Positions 16,368 to 25,908 of a stretch of 64,000 bases of DNA are shown one piece after another. The notes below the pieces were generated by a model that was given only the letters and a program-made list of their open reading frames with translations, did no database searches and was not told the origin of the DNA. Both the position numbers and the translations under genes were made by a program. How positions within the stretch are numbered: the stretch's first letter is position 1; every line of letters begins with the position of its first letter. The DNA is from Candidatus Aegiribacteria sp. MLS_C (lineage in GTDB: Bacteria > Fermentibacterota > Fermentibacteria > Fermentibacterales > JCC-6), in NCBI GenBank assembly GCA_002030045.1, contig LQBI01000024.1:271467-335466 (forward strand), written 5' to 3'.

Positions 16368-18547
16368 TAAAGAGACATGTAGATAACGTACGCGTGGTTG
16401 ACGTTCTGGGTGTAGGCCCTTGTTTCATTGAAGGTTATCAGTGAGAAGAACTCTTCGGTCCCCATGTCCCCGGCGCCCCAGTGCAGAGCGTTGTGAGGTC
16501 CTCCGTTGTAAGCTGCGGCGGTGAACACAGGATCGCCTCCGAAACCCCTGCTTATGCCGGATATGTAGGTTATTCCGTAATGTATGGACATCTCGGGATC
16601 GTACAGCCTGTCCGGTGAGTAGTCGTCCCATCCGTTCTCTAGCGCCACATACTCCGAGGTGCTGGGGATCATCTGAATAAGACCCCTTGCACCAGCCACC
16701 GAGTAGGTCCACGGCTGGAACATGCTCTCGTTCCTTATGACCGCCCATGCGAAAAGAGGGTCCAGACCGCAGGTCTCGCCAGCCGGAACAACGAACTCCG
16801 GCCATGCCATCTGGTATCGCAGCATCCAGAGCTCCCTGGGCCTGTCGTTCTCGTCATCCGAGAGGTCCCACATGTTGTAGCCCGAGATAGGTCTCCGTTC
16901 CCAGACGCTGTTGTCAAGGTAGAAGGGAGCAAGGTACTGCGGTCCTCCCACCTTTTCCTCACCGGCCCTGAACTCAGCGTCGGCATAGCTCCTCAGACCT
17001 GCCTCCTGCAGGAATAGACCCCTCAGGGTCTCTTCCGGAGGTTCCACGGGAGAAAGACCGTGTCTCATCATCCAGTCCTCGAGAGGTTCCTCGGTAAAAA
17101 CAGGTTCCCATGGGGGAATCCCAAGGAACTCCCTTGCGAAACGGGCGGGAAGACTGAAGGGAGCTGACACCGTGAGATCCTCGAGAATCCTTCTGCCATC
17201 CGGGTTGCCCTCAGAGTAGAGAAGCCTTCCCATCCAGTACCTTGCGGAGGAAAGGTAGACGCTTGCGGTCCATCTTGAGATGAAAGCCTCGAGTTCGGAG
17301 ACCGCCGCGGAGATGTCACCCGATTTCATGAGCGAGAAACAGAGGTAGAAATGGGAATCGTCGGCGGTGACGTTCCCCGGATACTTCTCCAGGGTCATCC
17401 TGAACCATGGGACAGCCCTTTCCCATAGCCTGTTCTCGGCCAGCATGTTTCCTATGTACCAGGGTAGATTACCGATCCGTGCATGTTCCGGGAACCGCTC
17501 CCCGTACTCGAGCAGAGTCCCCAGTCCCTCCTCCGGTCTTCCGATGCGCCCCAGGTTCCTGCCGAGATTTATCAGTGCATCCGGGCAGTCCTCGCCCTCC
17601 GGCCACCTCGCGAGATACTCTCTCAGCATGTCAACCGCCGTATCATAGAAACCGAGCCTGTCCCTGGTCCTGGCGGCAAGATACCACAGATGCGGGTCGG
17701 GGTTCTCGGAATTGACAGCGACATCGTAAAGCTCGTTCCAGAGACCTCCGGAATAGAAGTCGTCGGCGAGGGAAGCTCCCAGCCATGCGGTCTCGAGTAT
17801 CTCTTCCCTCAGAATGTCGTAGGCTGCGGCATGGACCGGGGCTGCAGGCCACAGGCCGAATGACCTGAGGAACTGGTCTCTGTATCCGGCGAGGCCATGC
17901 TGCATCATCCATGATGCACGGTAATGGCAGAGGAGCGACAACATTTCGTCGTTCCCGGATCCCTCCGCATTCCTGAACACCGAATCGGCGGCGTCAGCCA
18001 TGCCCTCACCCAGAAGTGACCTGTACAGGAGGATCGTTCTTCTGTCGGCCGCTTTGCCGGATAGAACGGAAGGCACCGGTTCCAGGGCCTCAAGCGCTCC
18101 CCGTGTATCGCCGGCGGCAAGCAGGGTGTCAGCCAGGACCAGATGGAGGTATTCCGGCAGAACGCAACCGTTCCTGGACAGGTACGACCTGAGAGCAGGT
18201 ACGATCCGATATCCTCCGATCTCCAGGGCCCTGTACGGAGCCAGTGAGTCGGGGGTCTCGAGCAGGAGCTGGGCTGTGACAAGGTTCATCTCTCGGGAAG
18301 CGTCAGCGGCTTTTCGGGCCAGCTCGCATCTGATACCGTCCTGCAGGGGTCTGAGGAGAGCGGCTCTGACGTATTCTTCCCGGGCTTCATTCCCTAGACC
18401 GCAGGCCAGGAGAGAATCGCCCCTGGCCTCCGCCAGAAGGCTCCTCTCGGTGGAGGAAAGCGTTTCGTCGGGCTGCACCGTCCTGCAGCCCGCAAGGGCC
18501 AGCAGAAGGAAAAGGGGCTTGAGCAGCCTACTTCCTGTACTTGGCAA
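16346..18547 (-). CDS. slt: Lipoprotein soluble lytic transglycosylase (Slt70-like) with TPR-like repeats
   Basis: This protein of about 730 residues cleaves peptidoglycan glycan strands. A short N-terminal hydrophobic stretch ends in a lipobox (LLALAGC), so it is predicted to be membrane-anchored. The middle 500 residues are alpha-helical repeats resembling the Slt70 superhelix. The C-terminal SLT domain has the catalytic glutamate in IRNESMFQP, plus GARGLIQMIPST and AAAYNGGPHN. The start is uncertain: TTG at 18547 (used here) overlaps the upstream gene by 20 bases, and CTG at 18526 lies just after the upstream stop with AGGA before it. No ATG is available before the signal sequence. It is last of a four-gene operon. 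Confidence 0.9.
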   Translation of the reverse strand: MPSTGSRLLKPLFLLLALAGCRTVQPDETLSSTERSLLAEARGDSLLACGLGNEAREEYVRAALLRPLQDGIRCELARKAADASREMNLVTAQLLLETPDSLAPYRALEIGGYRIVPALRSYLSRNGCVLPEYLHLVLADTLLAAGDTRGALEALEPVPSVLSGKAADRRTILLYRSLLGEGMADAADSVFRNAEGSGNDEMLSLLCHYRASWMMQHGLAGYRDQFLRSFGLWPAAPVHAAAYDILREEILETAWLGASLADDFYSGGLWNELYDVAVNSENPDPHLWYLAARTRDRLGFYDTAVDMLREYLARWPEGEDCPDALINLGRNLGRIGRPEEGLGTLLEYGERFPEHARIGNLPWYIGNMLAENRLWERAVPWFRMTLEKYPGNVTADDSHFYLCFSLMKSGDISAAVSELEAFISRWTASVYLSSARYWMGRLLYSEGNPDGRRILEDLTVSAPFSLPARFAREFLGIPPWEPVFTEEPLEDWMMRHGLSPVEPPEETLRGLFLQEAGLRSYADAEFRAGEEKVGGPQYLAPFYLDNSVWERRPISGYNMWDLSDDENDRPRELWMLRYQMAWPEFVVPAGETCGLDPLFAWAVIRNESMFQPWTYSVAGARGLIQMIPSTSEYVALENGWDDYSPDRLYDPEMSIHYGITYISGISRGFGGDPVFTAAAYNGGPHNALHWGAGDMGTEEFFSLITFNETRAYTQNVNHAYVIYMSLYGAGPGK

Positions 18548-19742
18548 GTTCCTGTTCCAGTTCGGGATGGCCCGGTGCGGTCTGCTGTGCCCTCTCCAGC
18601 AGCTCCAGGGCCTTTGCATGGTTTTCCTGTGCTGCGTATGCCCGGCTGAGGGCGATCATCACTCCCGTGGAAGACCCCGAACCCTCCTCGAGATAATTCT
18701 GCAGGAAGTCGATACCGTCCTCGGGCCGGCCGGTGATGACCATCAGGGTTCCGAGACCCGAGATCGCCGGTTCCAGTTTCGGATCCAACTCCAGGGCTTT
18801 CCTGAAGTGTTCCTCCGCCTCCTTCAGGTTGCCCCTGGAGGCCTCTATATGTGCCATGTTGGCCAGCAGTTCCGGACTTTCGGGACTCAGTTCCAGGGCT
18901 TCCCGGAGGTCTGACATGGCCTGACCGTACTCCGCGTTGTTGAAGTGAACGATGGCCCTGCGGTTAAGATCACGGACCCTGTTGTCCTGTACCTCCACCG
19001 AATGCAGTGCCAGGAGTTCCTTCATCTTCTCCAGTTCTCCCGTCTGGGAACTGGCCGTTTCGGCCACCTTCTCATGAATGGCCGAGACTTCCCTGGCGGT
19101 CTCGGTCTTTATCTCCTCAAGAGTGGATTCGATGGCTTCTCTGGCCTTGTCCATCTTTCCCGAAATATCCCTGAGATCGCCGGAGAGCGTTCCGATGCTG
19201 TCGGATATGGCCTTGCTTCGGTTTCCCTCGGTTTCGACCACGATGCGGGAGATGGTCTCCTCCAGTGACTTGGAGGACTCGGATACCATGACCGAGATGT
19301 CGCTGAGAGAGGAACTGAAGAGTTCTCTGCCCACCGAGTCCTCGGGACCGTCCGCCAGAGCTTTCAGCAATTTGACCTCTGATTCGCCCAGGTCCTTCCG
19401 AAGACCCGCGAGTTCCTCCCTGAGTTCGTCCAGTTTGACGATCATCCCCTCTGTCTGATCCGAAACCCGCGGGGACACGGGAGATTCGGGACCAGCCTCG
19501 GCGGCGGCCTGGGGCAAGGGAGCTCCGGAGATACTCGAAAGAAGCTCGTTCGACCTGGCCAGCTCGGAGGTTACGGCCTTGAAGTTACCTTCAAGAAGCT
19601 CCGACAGACCTTTCTCCAGGCTCTCCAAGCGCTTGTCGACCTTGAGCACCGATTCGTTGAGCTTGATGACCAACCGGCCTATTCCCTGTACAAGCTCCTG
19701 CATAGAGATATCACTAGTGCCATTCTCCGGCTTGTCGCTCAT
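18528..19742 (-). CDS. Coiled-coil and TPR protein
   Basis: This 404-residue protein has no signal peptide. Residues 1-250 are rich in heptads and charged residues and include several stretches such as KVDKRLESLEKGLSELLEG, indicating a long coiled coil. The C-terminal 150 residues contain three to four TPR motifs (ALELSPESPELLANMAHIEA, ALELDPKLEPAISGLGTLM). It probably acts as a cytoplasmic scaffold. It overlaps the giant TPR gene by four bases (ATGA) and runs directly into slt. I do not recognise a named family. Confidence 0.8.
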   Translation of the reverse strand: MSDKPENGTSDISMQELVQGIGRLVIKLNESVLKVDKRLESLEKGLSELLEGNFKAVTSELARSNELLSSISGAPLPQAAAEAGPESPVSPRVSDQTEGMIVKLDELREELAGLRKDLGESEVKLLKALADGPEDSVGRELFSSSLSDISVMVSESSKSLEETISRIVVETEGNRSKAISDSIGTLSGDLRDISGKMDKAREAIESTLEEIKTETAREVSAIHEKVAETASSQTGELEKMKELLALHSVEVQDNRVRDLNRRAIVHFNNAEYGQAMSDLREALELSPESPELLANMAHIEASRGNLKEAEEHFRKALELDPKLEPAISGLGTLMVITGRPEDGIDFLQNYLEEGSGSSTGVMIALSRAYAAQENHAKALELLERAQQTAPGHPELEQELAKYRK

Positions 19743-22700
19743 TTCTCACCTTCTATTCCCATGTCGACGCTGAGCCCTGATATCGTGTCCAGCCTGTCGG
19801 GGTCATATTCCCTGGTGTCCCTGGAAAGAATTCCGGCTGTTTCCGGGTACCTTCCGGCCAGGAATCGTTTCAGAGCCGACCTCTCTAGCGAGGCCCCTGA
19901 CTGTTCCAGTGCCCAGTACAGCCGCTTCAGGGATTCCCCGCTGGAATTCTCCCTGAAATCGGCCATCCAGGTGTGGATCGCCTGCTGCCTGTAGCCCATG
20001 TTCCAGAGCGCCAGCGCCCTGGTATCGGAAACGGCATGCGACCTGTCCTTCCCGTCATTCAGGATCTCCAGCGCCTGCCCCGGTCTGCCTGTGATTATCA
20101 GGTCGAAGGCTGTTGACGGATCTCCCGATACTTCATCCCTGTCAAAGGCGGCCGACCTGGTACGATGCAGTTCCTCCCTCACCATGGACAGAGCTTCATC
20201 GCTGCCGGAAACCCTGGCTATCTCGGAAGCTTCCACCAGCATTCCCGCCGACAGCAGGACATCCACCATGCTCTTCATCTCGTCCGTCGACAGCTGGTCC
20301 TCCTCCTTCATCCCGCGATAGTTCTCGAGGAGCTTCACCGCAAGCTCCCTGCGAAGATCCATCTCGTCCCTGGGGAACAGCTGACCATCCTCCGCCAGCT
20401 GGAACAGTCTGCGTATACCCTGGCCTGAATGGAGGACAGCGGGTGCCATTGCCCTCAATTCATCCCTGTCGATATTGGAGTAGTCGTCGGGAAGCAGCCG
20501 TTCCATGGCCTCGGAGATGACCTTTTCGACCCTCACGGAGTTCCAGAACCTTATCCTGTCGGCAGAACCCTTCTCCACCGAATCGAGGAGCTTCATGGAT
20601 GCCCTTGTCCTCCAGGGCTCCTCACCCCCGGAAGCCAGCAGGCATAGAAGGTCCTCTCCCCTCCCGGCGAACGGGGTCTCGAGGACTTTCTCGGAAAGCA
20701 GTAGAAGCGGTTCGCCGTCAGACCCGGGCGACCAGGCCTCGATCCCCGACTCCAGCAGGGCCTCGTTCAGCGGCAGGGTGAGGTCGACGTTATCCTGGAG
20801 TATCCTGGCGAACTCTTCCCCGTCACCAGCTGCCAGTGCGCAGACCGCCCGCGAAGCCGGACCCATCCTGTGGAATTCCTGGAGGAGTCCCTCCTGAACC
20901 AGTTCAGGTTCCAGCAGGACAGCACTGGTAACGAGGCCGTCCGTATCAGCCTGTACACGGTGACGGGAAGCGATCCGGGCGGCGTAGATGTAGGCCTGTC
21001 CGGAGGATTTCTCGGCAGCCATGGCGGAGGCCATTCCTACCACTTCCTCCGCAGCCTCGGCGTTTATCTCAAGCATCACCGCCGAGTACCTCTGGAATCT
21101 GTCGAAATCCCCCCTGAGACCCGCGGTCCTGGTCAGGGAATGGACCAGATGGTACTCTCCCGGGTTTTCTTCCACCATCTCCTCCAGGAGTTCCAGCACT
21201 CCATCCTCCTCGAGAACGGGATCCAGCACCGCCGACACTTCCTCGAAGTTCTTCTCTGTCCTGTGGGAACGGGCTATGAGCTTCCTTATCTTCGTCCCGT
21301 TGGCCGGTGACTTGGGCAGTATGAACTCGAGAACGTTCCTGGCCATTGCAGAGGACCAGGGCCGGACCACCGGCTTCTCCAGCAGTTCCAAAGCCATGCT
21401 GTAGTTGTCCCTGACGGTTTCGGCACAGGCTTCCGCAACGCTCTCGATGAGCGGTTCTCCTATGCTGCCGCTTTCGAACGAGGATCCCGCCAGCACGACC
21501 CTTTTCCTTGAAATGAGGTAACGGAACCTGAACTGGGCAACCTCAGCCGGCTTGTCCCATTTCAGTGAAGTGGCCAGAGCAACCTTCCATTCCTCGTCAC
21601 CGCCGATCTTCTGCAATATGGAAGAGACGGTCTCGGCCGCGGGTCCCTCGGAAACCCTTGAAAGGATTGCCTTGAGGTCCAGCTGGGCCCTTTGTTCGAC
21701 GGGCATGGTATCTATCCTGCGTACAATGTCGGCCTGGAGCTCCGGATCCTCCATCGCGAGAGCCATGTAGGAGTTCGCCTGCTCCGCGTTGTCCTCCCTG
21801 AGGCAGACCATGGCCACAATGAATGCCTGCCAGGGTGAGGATGGCGAGAAACCCGAGCCAACTATGTCAGCCACCGTGCCGATCTGCACGTCCTCCCTCG
21901 ACAGCAGCTGCTGTCCCTCCGGAACAGGGGTCCTGCCCCTGAGAAGCAGCCTGAACCAGTCGTCAGCCGCCTCCATCTCCCTCTCCGACCTGAGCCTGAA
22001 GATAGCCCTGGCCTCCCTGAGGTCCGGATACTTCTCCACCTGCTTGTCCATAGCGTCCAGTACGGCGGAGGCATCGGCGCAGAACTTCCTGTCCCTCTTC
22101 CTGGAAAGCAGCTCCAGTGTAGCTATGGCCTTTGCCTGCTTGCCGGTCTCCAGGAGGACCGCCGCCAGCAGGGTCAGCACCTGCGCGTTGTTCCTGTCCC
22201 TGGAAATCAGCGTCTGAACATGCTCGAACACCCAGGAAGGGTCCGCGTCTATCACCGGCACCAGAGAGAAGACGGCGTCATCGATCTCGCCGTTCTCGGA
22301 AAGGAAATGCGCAAGCTTCATGGCTATGCTGCCGGCCGAGTCTCCGGTCTTCTCGATGATTCGACCGCATACCTCGAGGAGCCTGGAAGGCTCCGCATCA
22401 CCGGCTTCGAAAGCCTTCTCCACTGCTTCTATGGCATCTTCCAGTCTGCCCTTCTCCAGGTTCATCTGCGCCGCCAGGAGCTGAGGCGCCGCACCGCTGT
22501 CCGGATGAGCCACCAGATCCTCGATGGCGGATTCCAGCTCCTCCCTGTCCAGGCTCTTGCTGTAGATGCTCTCCAGGGTCTTCGATGCGGCGTCGGTCTT
22601 GCCAGCAGCGGTGTACATCTCCGCCAGAAGGGCCGATGACCTGCCCGACCTGTCAACCGGTACCATGTACTTCTCTATTACACCGGCTGCGTCCGTTGCC

Positions 22701-23419
22701 TCGTCGGCCGAGGGTTCGGATTCGGAAAGCCTGGCGGCGAACTGGAGCGCCTGGTCCATCTTCCCCGTCACCGCCGCTATGCCCATAAGGGGTGTATAGT
22801 ACAGACTGTCAAGGTCCTTCATCTGGTTGCTGATCCAGAAGGCCAGAAGAGGTATATCCCTGTGGGGGTACTCGACCTCTTTGCATACCTTCCAGAGGAA
22901 TTCTATCGCTTCTCCTGTCCTTCTTTCCCTGTGGAGATTGAGGGCCCATTCCACCAGGGACGACTGGTCGGCCTCCGGGTGGACCGTTCCGTCGAACCGC
23001 ATGGAACTCTCCATCTTCTCCCTGATGATGTCGAAGAGGCTGTTGACCGTCAGCTCATCGGCCTTGCGAAGGACATCGAGAGCTCCCCTGAAATCGTGCA
23101 TGTCCATGTAACTTCGCCATATGACCCTGAGAAGGTCCGTTGACCTGGAGAATTCGCCGAGCCTCCCGATGAGGATGTCCCTGATGTCCACAGCTACAGG
23201 ACGATACCGCCTCATGACCTCCTCGGCTATGCTCGAGGCAAGGTTTGGATGCCCTATCTCGAGGAGCATCTCCACCAGCTCGACGGCGACATCGCTCTCT
23301 TCCAGGAGGATGTCCTTCTCCTCCTTGACGGTGGAGGAAACCTTGTTGACACTACCCTCTTCGGCGAACTTCCGGATCTTCTTCAGTGTCTTTCGCGGGC
23401 CGGATTCAAAAAGCGCCAT
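19739..23419 (-). CDS. Giant TPR-repeat protein, function unknown
   Basis: This 1226-residue, all-helical protein has no signal peptide or membrane segment. It is made of degenerate TPR-like repeats throughout (examples: LVEMLLEIGHPNLASSIAEE, LAAVLLETGKQAKAIATLEL, LALWNMGYRQQAIHTWMADF) and is rich in acidic residues. No catalytic motif was found. The start ATG at 23419 is preferred, with AGGTGA nine bases upstream; a GTG at 23428 is the alternative. It lies between an LysM lytic transglycosylase and a coiled-coil TPR protein and is translationally coupled to the latter, which hints at a scaffold for envelope or division machinery. This is inference. Confidence 0.75.
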   Translation of the reverse strand: MALFESGPRKTLKKIRKFAEEGSVNKVSSTVKEEKDILLEESDVAVELVEMLLEIGHPNLASSIAEEVMRRYRPVAVDIRDILIGRLGEFSRSTDLLRVIWRSYMDMHDFRGALDVLRKADELTVNSLFDIIREKMESSMRFDGTVHPEADQSSLVEWALNLHRERRTGEAIEFLWKVCKEVEYPHRDIPLLAFWISNQMKDLDSLYYTPLMGIAAVTGKMDQALQFAARLSESEPSADEATDAAGVIEKYMVPVDRSGRSSALLAEMYTAAGKTDAASKTLESIYSKSLDREELESAIEDLVAHPDSGAAPQLLAAQMNLEKGRLEDAIEAVEKAFEAGDAEPSRLLEVCGRIIEKTGDSAGSIAMKLAHFLSENGEIDDAVFSLVPVIDADPSWVFEHVQTLISRDRNNAQVLTLLAAVLLETGKQAKAIATLELLSRKRDRKFCADASAVLDAMDKQVEKYPDLREARAIFRLRSEREMEAADDWFRLLLRGRTPVPEGQQLLSREDVQIGTVADIVGSGFSPSSPWQAFIVAMVCLREDNAEQANSYMALAMEDPELQADIVRRIDTMPVEQRAQLDLKAILSRVSEGPAAETVSSILQKIGGDEEWKVALATSLKWDKPAEVAQFRFRYLISRKRVVLAGSSFESGSIGEPLIESVAEACAETVRDNYSMALELLEKPVVRPWSSAMARNVLEFILPKSPANGTKIRKLIARSHRTEKNFEEVSAVLDPVLEEDGVLELLEEMVEENPGEYHLVHSLTRTAGLRGDFDRFQRYSAVMLEINAEAAEEVVGMASAMAAEKSSGQAYIYAARIASRHRVQADTDGLVTSAVLLEPELVQEGLLQEFHRMGPASRAVCALAAGDGEEFARILQDNVDLTLPLNEALLESGIEAWSPGSDGEPLLLLSEKVLETPFAGRGEDLLCLLASGGEEPWRTRASMKLLDSVEKGSADRIRFWNSVRVEKVISEAMERLLPDDYSNIDRDELRAMAPAVLHSGQGIRRLFQLAEDGQLFPRDEMDLRRELAVKLLENYRGMKEEDQLSTDEMKSMVDVLLSAGMLVEASEIARVSGSDEALSMVREELHRTRSAAFDRDEVSGDPSTAFDLIITGRPGQALEILNDGKDRSHAVSDTRALALWNMGYRQQAIHTWMADFRENSSGESLKRLYWALEQSGASLERSALKRFLAGRYPETAGILSRDTREYDPDRLDTISGLSVDMGIEGEK

Positions 23420-23432
23420 TGTGGTCACTCAC

Positions 23433-24845
23433 CTACTCAGGAATGATTACCAGGACTTCACCGAGGGACAGGAAGCTGTTCTCGAGGGAATTCAGGTACA
23501 TGATCTGCTCTATCGAGACCCCGTACCTCATAGCCAGGTCCCATAACGTATCACCCTCGACAACGGTATGCGTTATCCTTCCACCTCCGGATACTATATT
23601 TATTTCATTTTCCGTGGGAAGGGCCGGAGCCTCGGGTTCGATCGTCCCACCGCTCACCCCGGTCCGCCTGAGGAGCAGGACATCACCGGGGAAGATAGGT
23701 TCATCAGGTGACATCTCGTTCCACTGGGCCACCTCGCGGGAACTGGCCCCGACGGTGGCAGCGATCTCGCTCAGTGTATCCCCCATCCTTACCGTGTACC
23801 TCACGAACTGGGGGTTCTCCGCGTAACCCGCGTTCACCGGTTCCCTCTGGCTCTCAGGAATAGCGATATAGGTGCCCGGCTGGAGGGATCCCGCAGGATT
23901 CATGCCCATCAGAACCTGGGCAGAGACACCGAGCGCGGCGGCTATGCCCTCCCAGCTGTCGCCTTCCCTGACCAGGTATCTGCGGGGGTCCATTGACCAT
24001 GCGGCGTTGAATGCCTCCCCCGCGTACTCTATCGGGACCACGACCTCCCAGGCGTCCTTCTCGGAAGGCGTCCTCTCCAGCAGGTAGGACCTGTTCAGTT
24101 CCATGAGGTGATCGATGTTCATTCCCGTCTCAACCGCAAGCAGCCTGAGATCGAAATCCCCGGGGACCCAGATCACTGCAAGTCTCCCGGCATCCAGTTC
24201 AACCTGAACGTAGGCCTCGGCGGCGGAAGCGAACCTGGGAACGAAGGCATCGGTCTCCCCGGGAAGCTCGATCTCGCCGAAAGTGTTGCCCCCCTGCCTG
24301 AGACCGGCCTGGACCCTGCCCGGACCGCAGTTGTAGGCGGCTATTGCAAGCGACCAGTCGTCGAAGATACTGTACAGATGTCTGAGATAGCGTGCCGCTG
24401 CCCTGGTGGAAGCGACCCATGAGTACCTCTCGTCCACCGTGTCGTTGATCTCCAGCCCCAGCTCCCTTCCGGTGGTCGGCATGAACTGCCAGGGTCCAGC
24501 GGCTCCCATTCGGGAATAGCATCCTACGCTGAAGTTGCTCTCGATCCAGACAAGGGCGGCGATTTCCATGGGTACGCCCTCGCTGCTGAGTATCTGCTCG
24601 ACCAGGTCCTTTATCTCCCCGCTTCCGGGGAACTGTTCAGGCCGGTAACTGATATCACTGATCTGCGCCAGCGATGCCGGAATGTCAGTGGATGGAGCCT
24701 CGAAGGTTTCGGGGACGCTTCCCTGTATGACGGGCAATACCATCAGGTCCACGGACTCAGGCGTGTCCTCTCCGGCCTGGCGGTGGTCGAGGCTCGTCAT
24801 CCTCGCTCCCGAACAGGCCGACAGGGTCAGACTTGACCAGAGCAC
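23433..24845 (-). CDS. mltD: MltD-like lytic transglycosylase with three LysM domains
   Basis: This protein of about 470 residues has an SLT catalytic domain (residues about 85-240) with the glutamate in VWIESNFSVGCYSRMGAAG, GPWQFMPTTGRELG and AAYNCGPGRV. It then has three LysM motifs near residues 288, 350 and 425 (RYLVREGDSWEGIAAALG, RYTVRMGDTLSEIAATVG, THTVVEGDTLWDLAMRYG). A lipobox-like SLTLSACSG near the start suggests a lipoprotein. The GTG start at 24845 leaves a very short signal sequence. In-frame codons upstream encode RITRYIFTAV, a good n-region, but no ATG, GTG or TTG precedes it, so the start is unresolved. It is first in the operon with two TPR genes and slt, and divergent from asd. 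Confidence 0.9.
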   Translation of the reverse strand: MLWSSLTLSACSGARMTSLDHRQAGEDTPESVDLMVLPVIQGSVPETFEAPSTDIPASLAQISDISYRPEQFPGSGEIKDLVEQILSSEGVPMEIAALVWIESNFSVGCYSRMGAAGPWQFMPTTGRELGLEINDTVDERYSWVASTRAAARYLRHLYSIFDDWSLAIAAYNCGPGRVQAGLRQGGNTFGEIELPGETDAFVPRFASAAEAYVQVELDAGRLAVIWVPGDFDLRLLAVETGMNIDHLMELNRSYLLERTPSEKDAWEVVVPIEYAGEAFNAAWSMDPRRYLVREGDSWEGIAAALGVSAQVLMGMNPAGSLQPGTYIAIPESQREPVNAGYAENPQFVRYTVRMGDTLSEIAATVGASSREVAQWNEMSPDEPIFPGDVLLLRRTGVSGGTIEPEAPALPTENEINIVSGGGRITHTVVEGDTLWDLAMRYGVSIEQIMYLNSLENSFLSLGEVLVIIPE

Positions 24846-24875
24846 GGCTGTAAATATGTATCGGGTTATACGAAC

Positions 24876-24882
24876 GGAGGTG
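24876..24882 (+). promoter_or_regulatory. Shine-Dalgarno site deciding the asd TTG start
   Basis: GGAGGTG lies five to seven bases before TTG at 24888. It fixes the start of asd at a TTG codon that begins the family sequence. Confidence 0.75.
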
Positions 24883-24887
24883 TCCGC

Positions 24888-25871
24888 TTGGTTACCGCAG
24901 GTGTAGTTGGTGCCACCGGTCTCGTCGGCGAGACAATGATAGAGATTATTCAGGATCGCTCCTTTCCCGTGAGCAGTTTCCGCGCGTTCGCCTCAGAAAG
25001 GTCGGAAGGGCAGAAGGTACGCTTCCTGGGCGCGGAGTACCCGGTTGAAATAATAACACCCGAGACTTTGTGCAAGGGAATGCTGCTCTTCGGAGCCACC
25101 TCGGCAGATGTGGCGAGGATGTGGGTCCCGGCATGCAGACGGTCGGGTGCGATTATCATCGACAATTCCTCGGCGTTCCGAATGGACCCCTCGGTCCCCC
25201 TGGTGGTGCCGGAGGTCAACGGCCACCATCTCGACGGTACGGAAGACCTGATCGCAAATCCCAACTGTTCGACGATACAGCTGGTCGTGACCCTCGGACC
25301 CCTTTCGGAAATGGGAAGGATGCAGTGGGTGAGCGTTGCGACCTACCAGGCGGTATCAGGTGCGGGAAGGGAAGCCCTTGACGAGCTTTCAATGCAGCAG
25401 AGAGGACACGTTGCCCCCGAGGGAAGTGTAAGGCTCCATGAAAACGTGGTCACCAGCATCGGCGATCCGGCTTCTGACGGGTACTGCGAAGAAGAGGTGA
25501 AGCTGATGAAGGAGACATGCAAGATCATGGGTATTGAGATCCCGATCTACGCCTCCACGGCCAGGGTCCCCGTCAGGACCGGACACACCGAGGCGGTGAC
25601 CGTCAGGTTCGATGAACCTGTGGATGCACGGAAGGCGGCGGATATTCTGAGGAGCGCTCCCGGTCTGACGCTTTCCGAACACGGGGCGGCCCCCCTGGAT
25701 TCCGAGGGAACAGACTCCGTCATAGTGGACAGGCTGAGGGTCAATCCGGCTGACAGCCGGGCTCTCCAGTTCTGGGTCATAGCTGACAATCTCAGGAAGG
25801 GGGCGGCACTCAACGCTGTCCAGATAGCGGAGGTATGGCTGGCGGCGGCGGAAAAAGGCGGCCGCCGGTAA
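24888..25871 (+). CDS. asd: Aspartate-semialdehyde dehydrogenase
   Basis: This 327-residue enzyme reduces aspartyl phosphate to aspartate semialdehyde with NADPH, feeding the lysine, diaminopimelate, threonine and methionine pathways. The Rossmann motif GVVGATGLVGETMIEI is at the N terminus, the active-site C127 lies in ANPNCSTIQ, and ARVPVRTGH carries the substrate-binding Arg and catalytic His. Length and order of motifs are normal. The TTG start has a strong ribosome site. The divergent mltD start is only about 40 bases away, so the asd promoter must overlap that gene's 5' end. Confidence 0.95.
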   Translation: MVTAGVVGATGLVGETMIEIIQDRSFPVSSFRAFASERSEGQKVRFLGAEYPVEIITPETLCKGMLLFGATSADVARMWVPACRRSGAIIIDNSSAFRMDPSVPLVVPEVNGHHLDGTEDLIANPNCSTIQLVVTLGPLSEMGRMQWVSVATYQAVSGAGREALDELSMQQRGHVAPEGSVRLHENVVTSIGDPASDGYCEEEVKLMKETCKIMGIEIPIYASTARVPVRTGHTEAVTVRFDEPVDARKAADILRSAPGLTLSEHGAAPLDSEGTDSVIVDRLRVNPADSRALQFWVIADNLRKGAALNAVQIAEVWLAAAEKGGRR

Positions 25872-25886
25872 TCCGTCAGCCGCCTT
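25852..25886 (-). terminator. Rho-independent terminator between convergent genes
   Basis: AAGGCGGC (25855-25862) pairs with GCCGCCTT (25879-25886). On the minus strand the stem is followed by TTTTT (25856-25852), so it serves the zinc-ribbon gene. It overlaps the last codons of asd and may also act weakly on the plus strand. Confidence 0.7.
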
Positions 25887-25908
25887 CGAGAAGCATGGCC
25901 CTCCTGTA

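Noticed and set aside
16190-16444. Small plus-strand open frame of 84 codons in the intergenic region
   Set aside because: It runs into the antisense of slt, has no ribosome site, and its sequence is the complement of the inverted repeat.
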